Source: Dactylosporangium sucinum
GTDB lineage: Bacteria > Actinomycetota > Actinomycetes > Mycobacteriales > Micromonosporaceae
Direction of reading: 5' to 3'
Assembly: GCF_014647515.1 (NCBI RefSeq)
Contig: NZ_BMPI01000003.1
Span: 179,477 to 243,476 of the forward strand
DNA: 64,000 nucleotides
In this document: positions 41,021-50,096 of the stretch, one piece after another
Numbering within the stretch: the first letter of the stretch is position 1
Layout: each line of letters begins with the position of its first letter
Program-made: the position numbers and the translations under genes
The notes under the pieces: generated by a model
Databases searched by the model: none
The model's input: only the letters and a program-made list of their open reading frames with translations
What the model was told of the DNA's origin: nothing

Positions 41021-41994
41021 CTACTGTCCGTCCCGGTACGCGGCCAGCAGCGCGTCCGCGGCCTGGCCCGGCGTCAGCGTGCCGGCCCGCACCTGCTCCT
41101 CGACCTGCGGCGCCAGCGCCCGCACGGCCGCGTTCGTGCGCAAGCCGTCCAGCAGCGTGTCGCGGGCCGTCGACCAGATCCACTCGACCTGCTGGCGTTC
41201 CCGCCGCCGGGCCAGCCCGCCGTCGCGCTCAAGGTGCTCCCGATGCGCCGTGAGCTGCGCCCACAGCTCCGGCAGGCCACCGCCCGTGAGGCCGCTGCAC
41301 GTCACGACCGGCGTCGACCAGTCGGTGCCGGCGCCGCCCGGGCGCAGCAGGCGCAGGGCGCCGGACAGCTCGCGCGCCGCCTTCCTGGCGTCGGCCTCGT
41401 GCGGGCCGTCCGCCTTGTTGACCGCGATCACGTCGGCCAGCTCCAGCACGCCCTTCTTGATCCCCTGCAGCTGGTCGCCGGTGCGGGCCAGCGCCAGCAG
41501 CAGGAACGAGTCGACCATGTCCGCCACCGCGGTCTCCGACTGGCCGACGCCGACCGTCTCGACCAGGACCACGTCGTAGCCGGCCGCCTCGACCACCACC
41601 ATCGCCTCGCGGGTGGCCCGCGCGACGCCGCCCAGCGTGCCGGAGGTGGGCGACGGGCGCACGAACGCCGCCGGGTCGACGGCCAGGCGGGTCATGCGCG
41701 TCTTGTCGCCGAGGATGCTGCCGCCCGTGCGGGTCGACGACGGGTCGACGGCCAGCACCGCGACCCGGTGGCCGTCGGCGGTCAGCAAGCTGCCCAATGC
41801 GTCGATGAACGTCGACTTCCCCACGCCCGGCACGCCGGTCACGCCGACCCGGCGGGCCCGGCCGGCGTGCGGGGTCAGGGCGACCAGCAGCTCCTGCCCG
41901 AGCGCGCGGTGATCGGCCCGGGTGGACTCGACCAGCGTGATCGCCCGGGCGATCCAGGCGCGCTCGCCGGCCAGGACACCGTCGACGTACGAGG

Positions 41995-41998
<4 letters not shown>
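41021..41998 (-). CDS. meaB: MeaB/ArgK G-protein chaperone of methylmalonyl-CoA mutase
   Basis: GTPase of 325 residues that guards and reloads adenosylcobalamin in the mutase. The Walker A motif is GVPGVGKST, with [32 protein letters not shown] and NKADGP also typical. No ATG, GTG or TTG occurs in frame near the family N-terminus. A CTG at 41998 overlaps the mutB stop as CTGA and gives (M)[25 protein letters not shown], which matches the usual start, so CTG initiation by coupling is proposed. Confidence 0.9.
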
Positions 41999-44126
<2,128 letters not shown>

Positions 44127-44130
<4 letters not shown>

Positions 44131-45842
44131 GGCGCCGTCACTCCCAGGTCTTGATGCGTCTGCCGCAGCACGTCCAGTGCGTCGCAGCCGGCGAAGAGAT
44201 ACGCGTCCACACCGTCGAAGGCGGCCGGCGGCCCGGCGAGCCACACCTTCGCGACCCCCTGCCGTTTGAGCTGTCCCGCCACCGCGGCGGCCTCGTCGGC
44301 GTAGGAACGGTCGGAGCCGCAGATGCAGGCGACGCCGTCCGTGACGCCCTCCGGTCCACTGTGGACGGTGCGGATGCCGCCGGCCGCGAACAGGTTGGCG
44401 GCGAACGACGCGCGGGCCGAGTGCGCCGCCGCCGGGCCGAGCGTCACCAGGGGCACCGTCGGCGTGCCCGCCGCCTCGGCCGCGTCCCGCAGCAGTTCGA
44501 AACCCTGCCCGTACCACCGGCGCGGCAGGCCACCCGTGGGAGGCGGCGGGGCGGGGGCGCGCTGCGGCCGGCGCTCCTCCAGGCTCGGGAACTCCGACAC
44601 GCCGGTGATCGGGTCGCGCCGGTGCGCGATGTTGTCCGCCCGCCGCTGCCAGGTCGCCTCGATCCGGTCGGCGACGAGCCCGCTGCCGAGCGCGGCGGCC
44701 ATCCCGCCGGCCCGCTCGACCTCGGTGAACACGTCCCAGGCGGCGTGCGCGAGCGCGTCGGTGAGCGACTCGGCGAACCACGAGCCGCCGGCCGGGTCGA
44801 GCACCCGGCCGACCCCGGCCTCCTCGATGAGCAGCGACTGCGTGTTGCGCGCGATCCGCCGGGCGAACCCGTCGGGCAGCCCGAGCCGCGCGTCGAACGG
44901 CTGCACGGTGACCGCGGCCGCGCCGCCGACCCCGGCGCCGAAGCACGCGAGCGTCGTGCGCAGCATGTTCACCCACGGGTCGCGGGCGGTCATCATCGCG
45001 TCGCTGGTGACCGCGTGCTGCAGCTGCGCGCCGAGGTGCGGCACGTCGCAGACCTGCGCGATCCGGGCCCAGATCCGCCGGGCGGCCCGCAGCTTCGCGA
45101 TGGTCGCGAACTGGTCGGCGGTCGCCGCATAGCGGAACTCCAGGCGGCGCAGCGCCATGCCGGTGCTCAGCCCGGCGTCCACCAGCGCCCGCAGGTACGC
45201 CAGGCCGGTCGCGGCGGCGAACCCGAGCTCCTCCGCGTCGCTCGCGCCGGCGTCGTGGTACACCGTGGCGTCCACGGTCGCGATCCGCAGGTCGCTGTGC
45301 TTGCCGCTCAGGCGGCGCAGCAGGTCGAGGTCGGCCGGCTCGCCGGTCCGCGCCTGCCAGCCGAGCGGGTCGGCGCCGAAGCCGCCGAGCTTGTCCTCGC
45401 CGGGCAGGGCCAGGAACGCGTCCGCCGCGGCCTCGGTGTCGGGGCCGTTGTCGAGGACGACCGGCGCCAGGTCGAGGTACACGCCGTCGAGGACCTCGGC
45501 CAGGTCGCCGGGCGCGATGCCGGCCAGCCAGATCGAGGTGACGCCGTTCTCCAGGTCGGTGAGGATCGCCTCGCGGGTCGCCTTGGCGTCGGGGTCGGCG
45601 TGCCGCTGGCGCACGTCCCAGCCGGCGGTGTCGCTCGCGCCCCGGATGAACGGTTGCGCCCCGGGCAGCCCCGCGGCGGGCGTCGCGTCGTCGGCCGTAT
45701 ACAGCGGCGCGCTCGCGACCCCGCTGTAGTCCACGGTCGACAGCAGCTCCCGGACGGGCCGGTCCTCCGTGACGCCCGACTTGCGCAGCACGCCCAGCGC
45801 GAGCCGCTCCCACTCGGCGTAGTCGGCGGTCTCGTCGCTCAT
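44127..45842 (-). CDS. mutA: Methylmalonyl-CoA mutase small subunit
   Basis: Non-catalytic partner of MutB, 571 residues. It has the same barrel and B12-fold layout, but the cobalamin His motif is missing from the C-terminal domain and the substrate residues are degenerate, as is normal for MutA. Recognisable parts are [22 protein letters not shown] and [27 protein letters not shown]. First gene of mutA-mutB-meaB. Confidence 0.95.
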
Positions 45843-45848
45843 GGGCGA

Positions 45849-45854
45849 ATGCTA
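45849..45854 (-). promoter_or_regulatory. Leaderless -10 box of mutA
   Basis: On the minus strand TAGCAT (45854-45849) is 6 bases before the ATG at 45842. No ribosome binding site is present. It should drive the whole mutA-mutB-meaB operon. Confidence 0.55.
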
Positions 45855-46115
45855 AATGCGTGCGCGGGCCAACTCATGGGCGTTGTGACAACCTCCACCC
45901 CCCGAATATCCCACTACCGCACCGGTCCCGCCGACCCCTATCGCCCCCCGAGCCTCAGTGCGGGTACGCGCGTGGTACGCGTGATGTCACCGTCCGGCGA
46001 CGAGCACGCTGCGCCTGTCCCGCAGCGCCGCGAAGAGGAGCGGCTCGGCGAGGTGCATCGGTCCTTCTCGTGTATCGGTCTTCCTCGGGTGACAGGAGTT
46101 GTCAGGGGTGGGTGC

Positions 46116-46127
46116 CAGGATGCTCGC
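46116..46127 (+). promoter_or_regulatory. Probable leaderless -10 box of PNPOx gene
   Basis: CAGGAT at 46116-46121, 6 bases before the ATG at 46128. It departs from TANNNT at one base. The 285-base spacer from mutA (45843-46127) holds no other supported gene. Confidence 0.4.
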
Positions 46128-46574
46128 ATGTGGTGGAACGAGTTCGTCGCGGTGGAGCCGGACCTCGCCGCGCGCGTGGAGGCCCGGTTCAAGGCCGCCC
46201 GGCACAGCACGATGGCGACCCTGCGGCGCGACGGCTCGCCGCGCATCAGCGGCACCGAGGTGGAGTTCGGCGAGGAGGGCCTGATCCTGGGCAGCATGTC
46301 CGGCTCACTGAAGGCCGTCGACCTGCGCCGCGACCCGAGGGTAGCGCTGCACAGCCCGAGCGTCGACCCGGACGACGACGCCCCCGCCACCTGGCCGGGG
46401 GACGCCAAGGTGGCCGGCACGGCCCAGGAGCTGGCTTCCTCGGAGGACGGCTCGCACCGTTTCCGGGTGGACGTGACCGAGGTCGTGCTCACCTACGTGG
46501 CCCCGTCGGCCGACCACCTGGTCGTGGAGAGCTGGCACCCGGACCGCGGCCGCGAGACCCGCACCCGCAAGTAA
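46128..46574 (+). CDS. Pyridoxamine 5'-phosphate oxidase-fold protein
   Basis: A 148-residue split-barrel flavin or F420-binding protein. Typical are RHSTMATLRRDGSPRISGTEVEF and the KAVDLRRDPRVALHSP segment. True PdxH residues for pyridoxamine phosphate are not evident, so it is more likely an F420- or FMN-dependent reductase of unknown substrate. It is followed 10 bases later by the methyltransferase gene. Confidence 0.82.
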   Translation: MWWNEFVAVEPDLAARVEARFKAARHSTMATLRRDGSPRISGTEVEFGEEGLILGSMSGSLKAVDLRRDPRVALHSPSVDPDDDAPATWPGDAKVAGTAQELASSEDGSHRFRVDVTEVVLTYVAPSADHLVVESWHPDRGRETRTRK

Positions 46575-46584
46575 CGTCGGACGG
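46572..46584 (+). promoter_or_regulatory. Leaderless -10 box of methyltransferase gene
   Basis: TAACGT at 46572-46577 starts on the TAA stop codon of the upstream gene and is 7 bases before the GTG at 46585. Confidence 0.5.
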
Positions 46585-47454
46585 GTGGACGCTGACGAGT
46601 ACATCCGCGGCCTGGCGGCGCAGTCCCTGGCCTGGGACGACGCGGTGGGCTGGTGGGACGACCTGTATGTCGCCGCCGGCGCGGGCCTGACGGCCATCCC
46701 GTGGGACCGCGGCGGCCCGCACCGCCTGCTTTCGGCGTGGGCCGCGGAGCGCGGCCTGGTCCCGCCTTCCGGGTCGCAGCCGCCGGCCGGCGAGGACTCG
46801 GCACCGGCGGCTGCGCCGGCGGAGGCTGCGAGCCGTGGCCGGGCCGTCGTGGTCGGGTGCGGGCTGGGGGCCGACGCCGAGTTCCTGGCCGGCCTCGGCT
46901 GGGCGACGACCGCGTTCGACGTGTCGCCGGAGGCCGTGCGCCAGGCGGGGGCGCGCGTCCCGGGGTCGCGGGTCGAGTATCGGGTCGCGGACCTGTTCGC
47001 GCTGCCGGAGGGCTTCGTGGGCGCCTTCGACCTGGTGCTGGAGAGCATGACCGTGCAGGCCCTGCCCCGCTCGCTGCGGGAGCGGGCGATCGCGGCCGTA
47101 CGGTCGCTGGTCGCCCCGGGCGGCACCCTCCTGGTCATCGCCTTCGCGGCCGAGCCGCCCGACCCGGCGGCGACCGACGCAGAGCGCGACCGCCGCCCGG
47201 AGAACGGCCCGGCCGCGGGGAGCGAGCCGGCTGCGGAGGGCGGCCCCAGCGCGGGGAGCGGGCCAGGTGCGGAGGGCGAGCCAGGCGCGGGGAGTGGCCC
47301 GGGCGTGGGGAGCGAGCCGGGGCCGCCGTGGCCGCTCACGCAGGGCGACGTTGCGTCCTTTGCCGCCGGCGGGCTGGTGGTGCGGCGCATCGAGCGGCTC
47401 GACCTCGACGGTATGGCTCGGTGGCGGGCCGAGTTCGTCCGGGCTGTTTCATGA
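46585..47454 (+). CDS. Class I SAM-dependent methyltransferase
   Basis: A 289-residue methyltransferase. Motif I is VVVGCGLGADAEFLAGLG, the acidic end of strand 2 is TAFDVSPEAVRQA, and motif IV is FDLVLESMTVQALP. The substrate is unknown; a thiopurine- or small-molecule-type enzyme is possible. Between strand 5 and the last strands a Gly/Ser/Pro/Glu repeat of about 45 residues is inserted (47195-47330, periodic GSEP/GSGP units). Confidence 0.88.
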   Translation: MDADEYIRGLAAQSLAWDDAVGWWDDLYVAAGAGLTAIPWDRGGPHRLLSAWAAERGLVPPSGSQPPAGEDSAPAAAPAEAASRGRAVVVGCGLGADAEFLAGLGWATTAFDVSPEAVRQAGARVPGSRVEYRVADLFALPEGFVGAFDLVLESMTVQALPRSLRERAIAAVRSLVAPGGTLLVIAFAAEPPDPAATDAERDRRPENGPAAGSEPAAEGGPSAGSGPGAEGEPGAGSGPGVGSEPGPPWPLTQGDVASFAAGGLVVRRIERLDLDGMARWRAEFVRAVS

Positions 47455-47491
47455 TCGCGAAGGGTTTTCGCACCCGGGGGTCATGAGCGGC

Positions 47492-48091
47492 TCAGCGGGT
47501 CACGATCTCGGTGATCAGACCGTAGGACAGCGCGTCCTCGGCCGACAGGACCCGGCCCGACTGGAGGTCGTCCTCGACCCTGGAGCGCGGGTGGTCCGTC
47601 GCCGCCGCGATGCGCAGCACCAGGTCCTCCAGGTCGCGCAGGTAGCGGCCGGCCTCGGCCACCACCTGGTCGGCCGTGCCGCCGGGGCTGGTGACCTGCG
47701 GCTCGGCCAGGCGGAAGCGTGCGTGCGGGAACGCCGCGCGCTTCGTGGCCGCGCAGAAGACGCCCAGGGCCGCCGCGCCCACCTGGCCGATCGCCGTCGC
47801 GTGGACCGGGGCGTGGACCGCGTCCAGGGCGTCGACCAGGGTCCAGGCCGCCGACAGGGGGCCCTGGTCGGCGCTCATGTGCAGGGTGATCGGGTCGGCC
47901 GACATCGCGTCCAGGGCGAGCAGCGTCGCGGCGGCGCGGGCGGCCGTGTCCGGGTCCAGGTCGCGGACGAACAGCATCCGGCGGCCGAAGAGCTGCTCGT
48001 CCAGCCACGGCGCGTGGGCGCCCGGCTGGGGGAACGGCGGCAGCGGGTCGTCGTCCGGGCGCCGGTCGGGGTGGTAGCGAAGACGCGCCAT
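47492..48091 (-). CDS. ClpP-like protein lacking the catalytic triad
   Basis: A 199-residue member of the ClpP/crotonase-like S14 family. The fold signature is clear (DPITLHMSADQGPLSAAWTLVDALDA; SAEDALSYGLITEI). The nucleophile Ser in GQAAS is replaced (GQVGA, Ala106), the catalytic His in MIHQP is Ala (RLAEP, Ala129), and the triad Asp is not found before LSAEDA. It should be proteolytically dead, like ClpR-type subunits, and may be a regulatory ring subunit. The length fits a complete protein, so it is not a decayed fragment. Confidence 0.82.
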   Translation of the reverse strand: MARLRYHPDRRPDDDPLPPFPQPGAHAPWLDEQLFGRRMLFVRDLDPDTAARAAATLLALDAMSADPITLHMSADQGPLSAAWTLVDALDAVHAPVHATAIGQVGAAALGVFCAATKRAAFPHARFRLAEPQVTSPGGTADQVVAEAGRYLRDLEDLVLRIAAATDHPRSRVEDDLQSGRVLSAEDALSYGLITEIVTR

Positions 48092-48098
48092 GCCACCG

Positions 48099-48104
48099 AA
48101 CATA
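48099..48104 (-). promoter_or_regulatory. Leaderless -10 box of ClpP-like gene
   Basis: On the minus strand TATGTT (48104-48099) lies 7 bases before the ATG at 48091, without a ribosome binding site. Confidence 0.5.
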
Positions 48105-48156
48105 GGCCAACCCACCGCCCCGCACAGCCCACGCAAGGCCCGTTCCGCTGCGGGCG

Positions 48157-48255
48157 TAAGACCCAGCACGGCCCGTGCGAACAATGGCGCACGGCCCCGC
48201 GCGGCCCGTGCGAGCAATGGCGCACGGCCCCGCACAGCCCGTGCGAGCAAGGGTG
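48157..48255. repeat. 33-base tandem repeat x3
   Basis: Three units of 33 bases (48157-48189, 48190-48222, 48223-48255) share CCCGTGCGAGCAATGGCG-type cores; units 2 and 3 are the most alike. It lies between the divergent ClpP-like and CheX-like genes, upstream of both. Confidence 0.85.
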
Positions 48256-48362
48256 CAACGGCAGATTCGGCAAACCGGCCGGGGCTGAAACCTTTGCCTG
48301 GCAGCATGCGGGTTGGAACGGCACCGGTCCGCGGTGCCCGCAACACCGTCCGGGAGTTTGCC

Positions 48363-48887
48363 ATGACGGACGCTCTGACGCAGTCCGAGTCAGCCGCACC
48401 GAGCGAGTCCGGGCTCGACGACCAGGATCTCGTCGAGATCGTCAACGAGGTGTGGAACGCGTACCTGCAGCAGCCGGATGCCGAACGGGTCGACGAGGCC
48501 GGCTCGCTCGGGCCGCGCACGATCACCGCCGCGGTCTCGATCACCGGCGCCTGGGAGGGGCACGTCCGCGTGCTCGTGCCCCCGTCGGCGGCCGGCGACA
48601 TCACCGCCATCATGCTCGCCATGGAGCCCGGCGAGGTGACCGACCAGGACGTCACCGACGCCATGGGGGAGCTCGTCAACGTGGTCGGCGGCAACATCAA
48701 GAACCGCGGCGCGCAGCCGGCCAAGCTCGGCCTGCCCGTCGTGGCGACCGGCAAGATGCTGTTCCCGGCGACCCGGGAGACGCACCGGCTCACCGTGTCG
48801 TGGCAGGGTACGACGCCGATCGCGTTCAGCGTGCTGCACGTGGACCCGGACCGCCCGGTGATCGTCGCCCCCAAGACTGTCCGCTGA
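48363..48887 (+). CDS. CheX-like chemotaxis phosphatase domain protein
   Basis: A 174-residue protein of the CheC/CheX superfamily. After a disordered N-terminus the domain begins near DLVEIVNEVWNAYLQQ. The phosphatase signature ExxN is present in GELVNVVGGNIKN. CheX dephosphorylates CheY-type receivers. No che operon is nearby, so the partner is unknown; it may tune another response regulator. GGGAG precedes the ATG. Confidence 0.85.
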   Translation: MTDALTQSESAAPSESGLDDQDLVEIVNEVWNAYLQQPDAERVDEAGSLGPRTITAAVSITGAWEGHVRVLVPPSAAGDITAIMLAMEPGEVTDQDVTDAMGELVNVVGGNIKNRGAQPAKLGLPVVATGKMLFPATRETHRLTVSWQGTTPIAFSVLHVDPDRPVIVAPKTVR

Positions 48888-48891
48888 GCTG

Positions 48892-48945
48892 AGGCCTGTT
48901 TCATCACTGGGGCCGGGCTGCGGCGGGCAGTGATGAAACAGGCCT
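48892..48945. terminator. Bidirectional terminator hairpin with perfect 18-base arms
   Basis: AGGCCTGTTTCATCACTG (48892-48909) and its exact complement (48928-48945) with an 18-base loop. It follows the CheX-like stop by 4 bases. Before the IS insertion it would also have followed the GGDEF/EAL stop immediately, so it served both convergent genes. Confidence 0.8.
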
Positions 48946-48975
48946 TAAAGATCTTTCGGGATTTGAGTGATGGCA

Positions 48976-49563
48976 TCAGAGGTGTAGGCCGGTATGGGCC
49001 AGGAAGTTGAAGCACAGGTCGTAACTGCTGCCGATGCGGTGCAGTCCGGTGTGTGCGGCGGTGTCGGCTTCGTCGATGTGTTCGGGGCAGAGGTTGGCCA
49101 GTTCGGTGGCTTTGAGGTTGCCCCAGACCAGTTCGATCGGGTTGAGGTCGTGGGCGTAGCCGGGCAGTTGTTCCACCACCAGCCAGTGTTGTTGGGTGGC
49201 CAGCCACTGCTTCATGTCCTTGGAGCGGTGCGCGGACAGCCCGTCCCAGATCAGCGTGACCGGTCCGCGCAGGTGCCGGCGCAGTTCGGTGAGGAACGCG
49301 ATGAGGCTGTCGGTGTTGTAGCTGCCCGGCTTCGTTTGGAACACCAGCTTGGCCCGGCTGCGGTCGGGCCGGTAGGCCAGTACGCCGGCCATGGACATAC
49401 GGGTCCAGGAGAACCGGTGCCGCAACACGGGTGTCTGCCCGCGCGGCGCCCAGGTGCCCCGGACTACGGGCAGGAGCGAGAATCCGCTCTCGTCGGCGAA
49501 GCAGACCCAGGCGCCGCGGCGGCGAGCCCCCTTTTGATCCTCGGCCAGTCCCGCTTGGCCCAT
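48976..49563 (-). CDS. IS630 transposase, DDE catalytic part (second frame)
   Basis: Frame carrying the catalytic domain (195 residues): Asp in CFADESGF, Asp in LIWDGLSAHRS and Glu in NPIELVWGNLK form the DDE triad. It is in the -1 frame relative to the upstream part and overlaps it by 100 bases. It is probably made as a fusion by -1 frameshifting near the A4G5 run around 49526-49534. All three acidic residues are present, so the enzyme may be active. Confidence 0.88.
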   Translation of the reverse strand: MGQAGLAEDQKGARRRGAWVCFADESGFSLLPVVRGTWAPRGQTPVLRHRFSWTRMSMAGVLAYRPDRSRAKLVFQTKPGSYNTDSLIAFLTELRRHLRGPVTLIWDGLSAHRSKDMKQWLATQQHWLVVEQLPGYAHDLNPIELVWGNLKATELANLCPEHIDEADTAAHTGLHRIGSSYDLCFNFLAHTGLHL

Positions 49564-50078
49564 GCCTCGATCGCCGCGTCGTCGCGTTCCACGGCCCGCC
49601 GGGCCGGCCGCTGCCGGGTCCAGCCCAGGCGCTGGCGCAGGATCAGCCAGGTCTGCGACAGCGTGTACCGCACCCCGGTCATCCGCTCGATCACCTCAGC
49701 GACCCGGGCCAGGGTCCACAGATCCGTGCTGAACCCGTTGGCTTTCGGCCCGGCTAGCAGCGCCGTCTCGACCTCGGCCAGTTGTTCGTCGGACAGCCGC
49801 GGGGTGCGGCCCAGCCGGTCCACGCCGACCAGGGCCTCCCGGCCACCGGTCTGCCACGCCCGATGCCACCGCGACGCGGTCTGCGCCGACACCCCCAACT
49901 CGGCGACTACATCCACCTGCCGCCGCCCAGCCTCGAACAGCTCCACCGCCCGCATCCGCCGCTCCCGCAACGCATCCACGTCACGACCGGGATCACGACG
50001 CAGGCTCCTCGACCGCACAACTGCAGGCATGACCATGATTGTCGTACCCACCAACGGCATCGACCCGCAGCGACTCAC
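49464..50078 (-). CDS. IS630 transposase, DNA-binding part (first frame)
   Basis: N-terminal part of the transposase with two helix-turn-helix units (RAVELFEAGRRQVDVVAELGVSAQTASRWHRAWQTGG and LARVAEVIERMTGVRYTLSQTWLILRQRLGWTRQRPARRA) that bind the element ends. The start is uncertain: 50078, 50036 and 50030 are all in frame. The useful reading ends near WPRIK; the tail past that point is out of frame with the catalytic domain. Confidence 0.85.
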   Translation of the reverse strand: MSRCGSMPLVGTTIMVMPAVVRSRSLRRDPGRDVDALRERRMRAVELFEAGRRQVDVVAELGVSAQTASRWHRAWQTGGREALVGVDRLGRTPRLSDEQLAEVETALLAGPKANGFSTDLWTLARVAEVIERMTGVRYTLSQTWLILRQRLGWTRQRPARRAVERDDAAIEAWAKRDWPRIKRGLAAAAPGSASPTRADSRSCP

Positions 50079-50096
50079 CCGAATGTTGAAAGATCT

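Noticed and set aside
45987..46058. A 23-codon minus-strand frame (MHLAEPLLFAALRDRRSVLV...) with AGGA upstream
   Set aside because: It looks peptide-like and could be a leader, but there is no second line of evidence, and it points away from any gene it could regulate closely.
47457..47471. Small hairpin GCGAA/TTCGC between the convergent methyltransferase and ClpP-like genes
   Set aside because: A 5-base stem is too short to call a terminator with confidence.
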